From Desulfuromonadales bacterium (GTDB lineage: Bacteria; Desulfobacterota; Desulfuromonadia; Geobacterales; DSM-12255): a stretch of DNA of 34,945 nt. Of the stretch, positions 13,752 to 20,745 are shown piece after piece (position 1 is the first letter of the stretch; each line of letters starts with the position of its first letter). A program made the translations under genes and the position numbers. The stretch covers positions 1 through 34,945 of the forward strand of contig WQYY01000003.1 in assembly GCA_009780995.1 (NCBI GenBank), read 5' to 3'. Under the pieces are notes generated by a model that did no database searches, was not told the DNA's origin, and saw nothing but the letters and a program-made list of their open reading frames with translations.

Positions 13752-15122
13752 ATGAGAAGCGAAAGAAAAAATTCCCCTCCTGTGGAGGGGTGCCCGAAGG
13801 GCGGGGTGGTTGCTCCTGTAGAGGAGGCGTCCGACTTGCCCACTAGCAGGCAAGAGAATGGGGTAGCTAAATCCTCTAAAAGAACCCTTAAAAATTATAA
13901 TTCCCTGCCCTATAACCCCAAGCTAAAAGAACGCGCAAAAGAACTTCGCAAGGCTGGAAACCTTTCCGAAGTACTGCTATGGCAACAATTAAAGAATGGA
14001 CAATTTAAAGGTTTTGATTTTGACAGGCAAAAAATCATAGGGAATTACATTGTAGACTTTTATTGTACCAATAACAATGTAGTGATAGAGATAGACGGCG
14101 TTTCACATGACTATAAAGTTGCATATGATATGGAGCGTGATGCTTTTCTGTCAGGCCTTGGTTTAACTGTTATTCATATAGACGATGCGTCGGTTAAACA
14201 GAATTTAGCCGGAGTTATGGCTATGCTTAGTAACCACCCCGCCCTTCGGGCACCCCTCCACAGGAGGGGAATTTCCCAAAGAAAGCCTGTATGGCTCAGG
14301 AAAAAGATTAACCTGGCTGAAAACAGGGAGATGGAAGACCTTCTGAAAGGACTTAATCTCAATACAGTCTGCCAGCAAGCTTCCTGCCCTAATATATCCG
14401 AATGTTTCAGCAAAAAGCAGGCTACTTTTTTAATTATGGGTAAAGAGTGCACCCGTAAATGTACTTTTTGCAATATATCACAGGAAATGCCCAGCCCACT
14501 GGACAGCGGCGAGCCAAAAAGAGTGGCAGAAGCCGTTATAAAGCTAAACCTATCGCACGTTGTAATTACAAGCCCCACAAGAGATGATTTAACTGACGGA
14601 GGGGCCGCCCACTTCGCCATAACTGTAGATGCCATAAGAAGTGACTCAATTAATACAAAAATCGAACTCCTTATTCCGGATTTTGGCGGAAATATTGACT
14701 CCCTTAAAACCGTTCTTTCAAGTCAGCCGGATATAATTGCCCATAATATTGAGACAGTGCCAAGACTTTATAAAATACGTAACGGAGCGGATTACAAGCG
14801 CTCCTTAGACATTTTACGCCGCTCAAAAACTATGGCACCAGAAATACCGTGTAAATCAGGTATAATGCTGGGACTTGGGGAAAAAGAAGATGAAATAATT
14901 GATACTATAAGAGATATAGCCGAAACAGGCTGCGATTATCTGAGTATAGGCCAGTACCTCCCGCCAAGCAAAGCGCATACCCCTGTTATGGAATTTATAA
15001 CGCCAGCGAAATTTGCGGAATTTAAAGGAAAAGCTATGACACTTGGTTTTGAACATGTAGAAAGCGCCCCTTATGTAAGAAGCTCATATCATGCCAAACA
15101 GTACGGAAAAGCGGATAACTAA
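13752..15122 (+). CDS. lipA: Lipoyl synthase with in-frame DUF559 nuclease insertion at its N-terminus
   Basis: The open frame codes 456 residues. Residues 177-456 are lipoyl synthase: auxiliary cluster cysteines C207, C212 and C218 (CQQASCPNISEC), radical-SAM CTRKCTFC at 233-240 and the C-terminal RSSYHA motif. The enzyme inserts two sulfurs into octanoyl-protein to make lipoate. Residues 7-175 are not LipA. They come from an inserted element coding a DUF559 domain (about 53-160), with repeat-coded peptides at both ends (NSPPVEGCPKGGVV, NHPALRAPLHRRGI). Deleting 516 bp gives MRSERKPVWLRKK..., a normal LipA start of 284 residues total. Ribosome-binding sequence before 13752 is poor (GCGGA or TAAGG). 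No suitable in-frame ATG/SD pair exists for an independent LipA start, so a fusion protein is the simplest reading. Confidence 0.85.
   Translation: MRSERKNSPPVEGCPKGGVVAPVEEASDLPTSRQENGVAKSSKRTLKNYNSLPYNPKLKERAKELRKAGNLSEVLLWQQLKNGQFKGFDFDRQKIIGNYIVDFYCTNNNVVIEIDGVSHDYKVAYDMERDAFLSGLGLTVIHIDDASVKQNLAGVMAMLSNHPALRAPLHRRGISQRKPVWLRKKINLAENREMEDLLKGLNLNTVCQQASCPNISECFSKKQATFLIMGKECTRKCTFCNISQEMPSPLDSGEPKRVAEAVIKLNLSHVVITSPTRDDLTDGGAAHFAITVDAIRSDSINTKIELLIPDFGGNIDSLKTVLSSQPDIIAHNIETVPRLYKIRNGADYKRSLDILRRSKTMAPEIPCKSGIMLGLGEKEDEIIDTIRDIAETGCDYLSIGQYLPPSKAHTPVMEFITPAKFAEFKGKAMTLGFEHVESAPYVRSSYHAKQYGKADN
13762..13768 (+). repeat. Putative 7-bp target duplication, left copy (AAAGAAA)
   Basis: AAAGAAA immediately before the left terminal repeat. 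The same 7 bp occur at 14278-14284 just after the right end. Joining the flanks with one copy restores the lipA frame. A-rich sequence makes chance identity possible. Confidence 0.6.
13769..13811 (+). repeat. Left 43-bp terminal inverted repeat of the DUF559 cassette
   Basis: Perfect reverse complement of 14232-14274. It contains hairpins CCCCTCC/GGAGGGG (loop TGT) and GCCC/GGGC (loop GAA). In the lipA frame it has no stop codon. Confidence 0.9.
13822..13838 (+). promoter_or_regulatory. Ribosome-binding site and TTG start for the DUF559 protein
   Basis: AGGAGG (13822-13827) lies 8 bp before an in-frame TTG at 13836, corresponding to residue 29 of the fusion. This would let the element express its own nuclease wherever it lands. 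Two small hairpins (CTCCT/AGGAG at 13813-13826, CTTGCC/GGCAAG at 13835-13854) overlap the site and could modulate it. Confidence 0.5.
13836..14231 (+). CDS. DUF559 domain endonuclease carried by the inserted element (no stop of its own)
   Basis: This is the nuclease part of the fusion, reading from a likely TTG start. In fusion numbering it has LSEVLLWQQL (E73), RQKIIGNYIVDFYC (D102) and VIEIDGVSH (E113, D115), followed by YDMERDAFLSGLGLTVI. This is the conserved DUF559 (PF04480) layout with the acidic PD-(D/E)XK-type active-site residues intact, so it is probably a competent DNA endonuclease. The frame has no stop before the right repeat and runs on into lipA. In other genomes DUF559 proteins are usually 110-130 residues and free-standing. 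Function is inferred from the fold family, not from experiment. Confidence 0.8.
14232..14274 (-). repeat. Right 43-bp terminal inverted repeat of the DUF559 cassette
   Basis: Perfect reverse complement of 13769-13811. Read on the plus strand in the lipA frame it codes NHPALRAPLHRRGI without a stop. Confidence 0.9.
14278..14284 (+). repeat. Putative 7-bp target duplication, right copy (AAAGAAA)
   Basis: Matches 13762-13768. The LipA sequence resumes directly after it with the Pro-Val-Trp-Leu codons. Confidence 0.6.
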
Positions 15123-15226
15123 CCTTTAAATAACAACTTTATGTTGACATAAAGCTATTTTTACAATAAATTTCGTAATTATTTCGTATACATCACTTTT
15201 CAGGCTCTTAGAGGAGAATTCGATCT

Positions 15227-15679
15227 ATGAAGTTTGTCACTCTTGAAGAAGTCATAAAATTTGCCGTAGAGCGTGAAGACGACGCGTATAAGCTTTATAA
15301 ACATGCTGCAGAAATTACCACCAGTATATCCGCCAGAAAAATGTTTGAAGAGCTTGCAACAGAAGAAGCAGGCCATAAGGTCGTTTTCAGTAAATTTAAC
15401 GCGGAAAAGGCAGCAGAATATAAAAAAATTCAATTAACTGATATGAAAATAAGCCAGTACCTTGTTAATGTACCATTCAAACCTAATATGACATATCAGG
15501 AGATCCTTATATTCGCCATGAAAGCCGAAGAAGCAGCATACAAACTGTACGAAGCGGCAGCGGCAGAAGTAGAGGATCCGAAACTCAAAAATGTACTCCT
15601 TGTATTCGCAGATGTTGAAAAAGCTCACAAACTCAAAATTGAAAATTTGTATGATGAGCATGTTCTGACAGAAGGCTAA
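15227..15679 (+). CDS. Ferritin-like diiron protein (rubrerythrin-type, no rubredoxin domain)
   Basis: A 150-residue four-helix protein. Metal-ligand positions of the rubrerythrin/ferritin-like family are visible as an early Glu in FAVEREDDAY, EEAGHK at about 46-51, KAEEAAYKLY at about 102-111 and DVEKAHK at about 128-134. There is no C-terminal rubredoxin Cys4 domain. Such proteins bind two irons and take part in peroxide reduction or iron handling in the cytoplasm, often in anaerobes. GAGGAG (15211-15216) lies 10 bp before the ATG, and a strong terminator follows, so it is a single-gene transcript. The function is inferred from the fold. The reductant is unknown. Confidence 0.85.
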   Translation: MKFVTLEEVIKFAVEREDDAYKLYKHAAEITTSISARKMFEELATEEAGHKVVFSKFNAEKAAEYKKIQLTDMKISQYLVNVPFKPNMTYQEILIFAMKAEEAAYKLYEAAAAEVEDPKLKNVLLVFADVEKAHKLKIENLYDEHVLTEG

Positions 15680-15699
15680 AATTTCGGCTTATATTTAAT

Positions 15700-15734
15700 A
15701 AAAAAGCGGTTGCTTAAAGGCTACCGCTTTTTTT
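15700..15734 (+). terminator. Rho-independent terminator of the ferritin-like gene
   Basis: AAAAAAGCGGT (15700-15710) and ACCGCTTTTTT (15723-15733) form an 11-bp stem with a 12-nt loop and a T-run. It works in either direction. It overlaps the first codons of a longer reading of the next gene, one reason to reject that longer start. Confidence 0.85.
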
Positions 15735-15793
15735 GTAGCTTACGACATAAACTATATAAACCTGCTTCAATCCGTATCATGGAGTTCCATACT

Positions 15794-17005
15794 ATGAACA
15801 GTTACAGAATTGTATTAGCTGGCAAACTCAGCGAAGGTACTGACGCGGAAACAGCTATAATTCAATTTATGAAGCTCACTCGTATTGACCGTACAAAGGC
15901 GGAGAAGCTGCTTACTTCAGGCAACTCCATAGTAATAAAGAAAAACATAGATAAAGAAACAGGAGAGAAAATTATAAACGCCCTGACAAAGATCGGGGTA
16001 GACGCTATACTGATTGATGAGCCTTCGCCAAAATTTGAAGCCGCTCTGCCTATTGATAACTTTGAGAACGAACCTTCGGTGCAGACTCCACCCACCGTCG
16101 GTAATCTAACCAACGCAGAGAATACCCGTGTACCATTCCGCCCGCCGGCATACATTCCTTCCAGTAGCAATCTCACTTCAAAATCGGGCTCAGGATCTTC
16201 CGCAGAATTCAGAATTGTTCCTGCCGGTAATGCCATACGATGGTTTGAGGCGGCATTTAAAATGTTTTTTGAAGAGCCATGGCGTTGGCCGCTTATGTTT
16301 ATTATAGTAACGGCAATATATCTTGTAATTGGCTTTGTTTTTGGCTCTATACCCGGGCCAGGGGCACTCTTTGGCACACTCTTTTCTTATGCAATAGGGC
16401 AAACCTCACTTGGCGCAATTATGATTGCCGCTTCAACTCAGCAAGATAGTCTTAAAATAGGAAATCTTCTTCTCGTATTTCAGCGAAAATGGCGGGAATT
16501 ATGGCGAGTAGGCGCTTTCCAATGTATTATCAGTCTCATTGTAGCTACAGTAATGGTGATTCTTTTCTTTATACTTGCTCCCAAATTCGATCCCCATAAT
16601 CATAAAGAAGTAGTAGCTGCCATACTTGCTGTTTTATTGGCAAATCCTGTTATAGTTATAATTTTTCTTTTAACTGCATTCATTATAAAGATTCTTTGCT
16701 TAATGGCATTCTACTTTGCTCCCGCTCTTATTACTCTTAGAAACCGCGACGCGTTAGAGAGCGTGCGTATAAGTTTTAAAGCTGTTCTTAGGAACTGGGC
16801 GGCATTTGTCATCGCCGGAATTATAATAACACTCTTTCTTATAGCAATATTTGGCATTATAGTAGGTATTACAATCGCGACACATGGGTCTTCTACACTG
16901 TTACCAATCTTATATCTCGCATTAATACTGCTAATACTGCCATTATCTATTGTAATATCACCAGTTATATATACCAGTTTTGAGGATATATTTTATATTG
17001 AGTAA
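15794..17005 (+). CDS. BPSS1780-type polytopic membrane protein, copy A
   Basis: 403 residues, starting at the ATG at 15794 with GGAG 9 bp upstream. Upstream in-frame starts would lie inside the terminator, and the paralogue starts with the same MNSYR sequence. A small N-terminal alpha/beta domain (about 1-75, YRIVLAGKL...VIKKNIDKETGEKIINAL) resembles the ribosomal-L7/L12-like module seen in BPSS1780-family proteins. A Pro/Ser-rich linker follows, then a six- or seven-helix membrane domain starting VPAGNAIRWFEAAFKMF and containing FYFAPALITLRN and FKAVLRNWAAF. The function is unknown. It is 24 bp before a paralogue, apparently a tandem duplication. Confidence 0.7.
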   Translation: MNSYRIVLAGKLSEGTDAETAIIQFMKLTRIDRTKAEKLLTSGNSIVIKKNIDKETGEKIINALTKIGVDAILIDEPSPKFEAALPIDNFENEPSVQTPPTVGNLTNAENTRVPFRPPAYIPSSSNLTSKSGSGSSAEFRIVPAGNAIRWFEAAFKMFFEEPWRWPLMFIIVTAIYLVIGFVFGSIPGPGALFGTLFSYAIGQTSLGAIMIAASTQQDSLKIGNLLLVFQRKWRELWRVGAFQCIISLIVATVMVILFFILAPKFDPHNHKEVVAAILAVLLANPVIVIIFLLTAFIIKILCLMAFYFAPALITLRNRDALESVRISFKAVLRNWAAFVIAGIIITLFLIAIFGIIVGITIATHGSSTLLPILYLALILLILPLSIVISPVIYTSFEDIFYIE

Positions 17006-17029
17006 AAAGCATACTAGGGAGTACATACT

Positions 17030-18259
17030 ATGAACAGCTACAGAGTTGTATTAGCCGGAAAACTCGTGGAAGGCAGTGGCGCAGAAACAGCTATTACACA
17101 ATTTATGCAGCTTACGAATACCAACCGGCCGGAAGCGGAAAATCTGCTTACTTCAGGAAAGCCCACAGTAATAAAGAAAAACATAGATAAGGAAACAGGA
17201 GAGAGGTATATAAACACCCTGACAAATATCGGGATAGTAGTTGAGCTGATTGACGAACCGGAATCTGAGGGTACTTTACCTATTGATAATTCCGGAAATC
17301 AACCTCCGGCATACACTCCTCCCACAGGCAATCTTACTCAAAAACCAGTTTTGGAGCCTCTCCCTGCGGAGTTCAGAGTTGTTCCTGCCGGTAATGCCAT
17401 GCAGTGGCTGCGGTCAGCATATAAAATGTTTTCTGAAGAGCCATGGCGCTGGCCGTTTATTTATATTATATATATGGCAATAATATTGGTACTTGCTCTT
17501 GTCCCGTTTTTAGGCTCTCTGGTAGTACAACTAAGCGGACCAATCTTTATTGGCGCGATTATGATTGCCGCTTCAACTCAGAAAGATGGCCTTAAAGTGG
17601 GAAACCTCTTCCTTGTATTTCAGCAAAGATGGCAGGAATTGATACTGTTAGCAATTTTTGGAATTGTTGCCACTTTAATTACACTTATACCAATGATAAT
17701 TCCATTCGGCATGATGTTTACCAAATTAATCGCTATTGGAAACAGTTTTAACCCCAATAATCAAAAAGAAGTAGCAGATGCTATGCTTGGTATTATATTG
17801 GCAAACCCTGTTACAGTTGTAATCTCTTTTTTAATTTATTTCATCATACTGGCTCTTTGGCTAATGGCATATTACTTTGCTCCAGCTCTTATCACGCTCA
17901 GAAACCGTGGTGCGTGGGAGAGTATATGTATGAGTTTTAAAGCAACCCTTAAGAACTGGAAACCATTCCTTGTCGCTGGAATTGTAATCCCACTCCTTTT
18001 GATAGTAGCAATTGTGATTATAAGTGCCATTATTACAGGTATTATAGTGGGTATTGCCTTTGCAACAAAGGCAACACATAGTGATGGGAGCACAGTTATC
18101 GTATTATCTACTATACTTGGAATAATTTTATGTTTCGTATTAATGATACCATTAATGAGTATACTAACCCTGTTTCAATACACCAGTTTTGAGGATATTT
18201 TTTATATTGAAGAAAAAGAGGAAGTGGCAGCGGAGAACGACACGCCAATTATTGCCTAA
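17030..18259 (+). CDS. BPSS1780-type polytopic membrane protein, copy B
   Basis: 409 residues, paralogue of the preceding gene with the same architecture: N-terminal alpha/beta module (YRVVLAGKLVEG... about 1-75), linker, VPAGNAMQWLRSAYKMF, then six or seven membrane helices including YYFAPALITLRN and FKATLKNWKPF, and a shared TSFEDIFYIE ending. The C-terminus has an extra acidic tail (EEKEEVAAENDTP). Identity to copy A is high in the N-terminal module and in the loops but low in several helices, suggesting an old duplication. GGGAG lies before the ATG. The stop codon lies within the arm of a 38-nt hairpin. Function unknown. Confidence 0.7.
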   Translation: MNSYRVVLAGKLVEGSGAETAITQFMQLTNTNRPEAENLLTSGKPTVIKKNIDKETGERYINTLTNIGIVVELIDEPESEGTLPIDNSGNQPPAYTPPTGNLTQKPVLEPLPAEFRVVPAGNAMQWLRSAYKMFSEEPWRWPFIYIIYMAIILVLALVPFLGSLVVQLSGPIFIGAIMIAASTQKDGLKVGNLFLVFQQRWQELILLAIFGIVATLITLIPMIIPFGMMFTKLIAIGNSFNPNNQKEVADAMLGIILANPVTVVISFLIYFIILALWLMAYYFAPALITLRNRGAWESICMSFKATLKNWKPFLVAGIVIPLLLIVAIVIISAIITGIIVGIAFATKATHSDGSTVIVLSTILGIILCFVLMIPLMSILTLFQYTSFEDIFYIEEKEEVAAENDTPIIA

Positions 18260-18423
18260 TCCTACGAGTAATCGGAGAATTAGGCAATACAAATATTATT
18301 GTAATATATGATTCTAATTCTCTATTAGCTCAGGTATTACTGCATCTAGTAGAAATTATACCATGGGGAAAGCTGTTAAGATATAATTGCCTAATTGTAT
18401 AAGCAGCAAGAGGATTAGGCAAT
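18251..18423. repeat. Pair of 38-nt hairpins with identical arms
   Basis: 18251-18288 and 18386-18423 are both exactly 38 nt, with arms ATTGCCTAAT/ATTAGGCAAT and different 18-nt loops. The first begins inside the last codons of the preceding gene. Between them is AT-rich DNA with half of an AGCTCAGGTATTAC palindrome. They may act as terminators, though no T-run follows. Confidence 0.6.
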
Positions 18424-18564
18424 AAATTTGCGGTTGCATTTTATGTAGGGGCGCACAGTGTGCGCCAGATTATTGGGCGGTCAATAACCGCCCCTACCGG
18501 CATCGACGACTTTAATACGCAGGCGACACCTCATATGACCAAAAGCCGAAGTCATATAAAATCT
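18424..18564. repeat. GTAGGGG pair and CCAAAAGCC element downstream of speA
   Basis: 18445-18497 is a complete GTAGGGG...CCCCTAC element with inner hairpins. 18535-18557 is ATGACCAAAAGCCGAAGTCA, bounded by ATGAC/GTCAT, ending 8 bp before the speA stop. An inverted relative lies at 20497-20520, on the other side of speA. Confidence 0.65.
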
Positions 18565-20472
18565 CTACTCCTCTAGATACGTATACCCAAGCAGCGTCTT
18601 ATCCAACAACTCAATAAAATGACTACTCTCTTCTATTGAAACTTTCTTTTTAGCAACACCCTTTTCAAGGTGCTCCCTTACGCGCTTAAGTATTTCAGGC
18701 CCTTTATACTGTACATATTTGAGAGTTTCCCAGCAGGCGTCACCCTTTATTACCGTATCTATCATATATCCTGTCTTTTTGTTAAAGGTTATATGCACAG
18801 CGTTTGTGTCTCCGAAAAGGTTATGCAAGTCTCCCAGAATCTCCTGGTACGCACCGATAAGGAAGAAACCAATATAGTAATCCTCACCTTTTTTCAGCTT
18901 GTGCAGAGGGAGGAATTTGGCTCTTCCGTTTTCTCCCACAAAGCTTGTTATTTCTCCGTCTGAGTCGCAGGTTATATCAGCCACTGACGCTATTACATCA
19001 GGCTTTTGGTTAAGCCTCTGAATCGGCATTATCGGAAAAAGCTGGTCAATAGCCCATGAGTCGGGAATAGACTGAAACAGGGAGAAATTCGCGAAATATG
19101 TCTGTCTAAGGGCCAGCTGAAAGTTTTGAAGCTCCTCAGGTATAGGCTTTATCTTTTCAACTATGCTGTTTATCTTTTGTATTATCTTGCCATAAAGCCA
19201 TTCCGCCATTGCCCGGTCTCTTAAATTAAGATACCCGAGGTTAAACAGGCTCACAGCTTCCTGAATAAGCTGCATGGTATCATGATAATCTTCCCTTAAA
19301 CTGTACCTGTCTATGCTTTTATGTATATCCACCAGTTTTTTTACTGTCGGAGCCAGATTTTCAGAGGCTTCAATATCCTCTTCAAAGTCCGGAGCAAGGC
19401 GCTGAGTCTTGGTGTCAAGTATATTGGTTACTAAAACAGAGTAGTGGGCAACTGTTGCCCGTCCTGATTCTGAAATTATATTGGGGCACTCTACTCCGGC
19501 ATTATCGCATATATTTTTAATCTGATAGATTACGTCATTGGCATACTCTTCTATCGAGTAGTTAACACTGGAAAAATAGCTGGATTTTGAACCGTCATAA
19601 TCAACGCCAAGTCCACCGCCTATATCAACATTTTCTATATTTACCCCTGTTTTTCTGAGCTCTGCGTATATACGTGCCCCTTCAATAAGAGCGGTTTTAA
19701 TCTTATCTATCTTGGTAATCTGGCTCCCTATATGAAAATGCAGTAGCTTAACCTGATCAAGTAGTTCATTCTCCTCCAAGAGGTCTATGGCTGTTATGAT
19801 TTCAGCCATCTTTAAACCGAATTTTGCGTCCTCACCGCCGGATGTTGCCCATTTCCCTGTACCTTTTGATGATAGCCTTACCCTTATCCCCAATTTGGGA
19901 CGTATGCCTGTCTTTTTTACAAGCTCTATTATCTTCTCCAGCTCAAAGAGCTTCTCTACCACAATTGTTATGTCATAGCCGATTTTCGTGGCATAGAGAA
20001 CTGTCTCAATATACTGGGTGTCTTTGTAACCATTGCAGATAATAGGAAGGTTATTCCCGCTGGATATACCTATTCCCGCCACAAGCTCAGGCTTTGAACC
20101 GACCTCAAGACCAAGGTTGTAACGCTTACCGTATGTGGCAATAGCCTCAACCACCTGCCTTTGCTGGTTTACTTTTATAGGGAAAAAAGTCTGATATGTG
20201 GCGGGGTAGTCATTCTCTGTTATAGCGCCTTTAAATGCTCTATTAATGCTGGCAATACGGCCCTGTAACACGTCCATGAATCTTAGAAGTATTGGCGGTT
20301 TTATCTTCCTTTTGATAAGGTCATCTATTAGCACCCGTAAATCTATAGAGCTCTTAGAGGTCGCGGACGGGTGTACACATGCATTACCCTTCTTATTTAT
20401 CGTAAAGAGGTCAGCACCCCAGTTATCTATGTTGTATATTCTCGCAGAGTCAGCAATGTTCCATCTTTCCAT
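18565..20472 (-). CDS. speA: Biosynthetic arginine decarboxylase
   Basis: 635 residues, standard for SpeA. It is a PLP-dependent fold-III decarboxylase making agmatine from arginine. It starts WNIADSARIYNIDNWG, has the Schiff-base lysine in FFPIKVNQ (K100), HFHIGSQ (about 246), GGGLGVDYDG for phosphate binding, and ISESGRA. The C-terminal residues specific to SpeA are present to the end. Translation initiates at the ATG at 20472 with a weak AAAGG about 10 bp upstream. It is flanked on both sides by repeats and is 273 bp downstream of nspC on the same strand, so co-regulation is possible but separate transcription is likely. Confidence 0.96.
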   Translation of the reverse strand: MERWNIADSARIYNIDNWGADLFTINKKGNACVHPSATSKSSIDLRVLIDDLIKRKIKPPILLRFMDVLQGRIASINRAFKGAITENDYPATYQTFFPIKVNQQRQVVEAIATYGKRYNLGLEVGSKPELVAGIGISSGNNLPIICNGYKDTQYIETVLYATKIGYDITIVVEKLFELEKIIELVKKTGIRPKLGIRVRLSSKGTGKWATSGGEDAKFGLKMAEIITAIDLLEENELLDQVKLLHFHIGSQITKIDKIKTALIEGARIYAELRKTGVNIENVDIGGGLGVDYDGSKSSYFSSVNYSIEEYANDVIYQIKNICDNAGVECPNIISESGRATVAHYSVLVTNILDTKTQRLAPDFEEDIEASENLAPTVKKLVDIHKSIDRYSLREDYHDTMQLIQEAVSLFNLGYLNLRDRAMAEWLYGKIIQKINSIVEKIKPIPEELQNFQLALRQTYFANFSLFQSIPDSWAIDQLFPIMPIQRLNQKPDVIASVADITCDSDGEITSFVGENGRAKFLPLHKLKKGEDYYIGFFLIGAYQEILGDLHNLFGDTNAVHITFNKKTGYMIDTVIKGDACWETLKYVQYKGPEILKRVREHLEKGVAKKKVSIEESSHFIELLDKTLLGYTYLEE

Positions 20473-20745
20473 AAGTAGTTAACCTTTCATAATATTATGT
20501 GGCACAGGCTTTTGGCCATATACAGCAACTGTATGGGCGCACAGTGAGCGCCCGTGTGTTGGTCTTTAACCACCCTGCCCTACGGGCACCCCTCGCAAGT
20601 CGGGGAATTTACCCTTGCCTTTGCTGTGTCATGTTTGCGTAGGGGCGGCAACCTGCCGCCCGTGTTGTTTATCGGGCGCACACTGTGCGCCCCTACATGT
20701 TTTGTTTTTCATTTTCGCGCTTTTCGCGTGTTTCGCGGTTAAATA
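20473..20745. repeat. Repeat cluster between nspC and speA, with solo DUF559-type terminal repeat
   Basis: 20497-20520 holds GGCACAGGCTTTTGGCCATA. 20533-20553 is a GGGCGCACAGTGAGCGCCC hairpin. 20568-20609 is a solo relative of the DUF559 cassette terminus. 20639-20696 is a GTAGGGG...CCCCTAC pair. 20707-20740 holds CGCG strings (CGCTTTTCGCGTGTTTCGCG). No gene seen. Confidence 0.7.
20568..20609 (+). repeat. Solo diverged copy of the DUF559 cassette terminal repeat
   Basis: 42 nt, aligning gap-free to 14232-14273, with 7 differences by eye. Both ends (AACCACCC and GGGGAATT) and the GCCC/GGGC hairpin are kept. Most differences fall in and around the loop of the CCCC/GGGG hairpin. No DUF559 gene and no second repeat lie nearby. 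Confidence 0.75.

Larger units (their letters stand above)
13769..14277 (+). mobile_element. DUF559 endonuclease cassette bounded by 43-bp inverted repeats, inserted in lipA
   Basis: Perfect 43-bp inverted repeats lie at 13769-13811 and 14232-14274. Each contains two small hairpins (CCCCTCCTGTGGAGGGG and GCCCGAAGGGC). Three bases (CCC) lie between the right repeat and the target duplication at 14278-14284. The cassette is 509 bp, and with the 7-bp duplication the insert is 516 bp, a multiple of three. Its only gene is a DUF559 domain of the PD-(D/E)XK/Vsr-like superfamily. No separate transposase is present, so it is either a non-autonomous element or one that uses its own nuclease. A diverged solo terminal repeat lies at 20568-20609. 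Confidence 0.85.

Noticed and set aside
15710-15793. Upstream extension of the first BPSS1780-like protein
   Set aside because: It overlaps a rho-independent terminator and has no ribosome-binding site. The paralogue starts at MNSYR, matching the ATG at 15794.
20554-20742. ORF over the solo terminal repeat, as a degraded DUF559 gene
   Set aside because: The translation has none of the DUF559 motifs; only the terminal repeat is shared with the lipA insertion.
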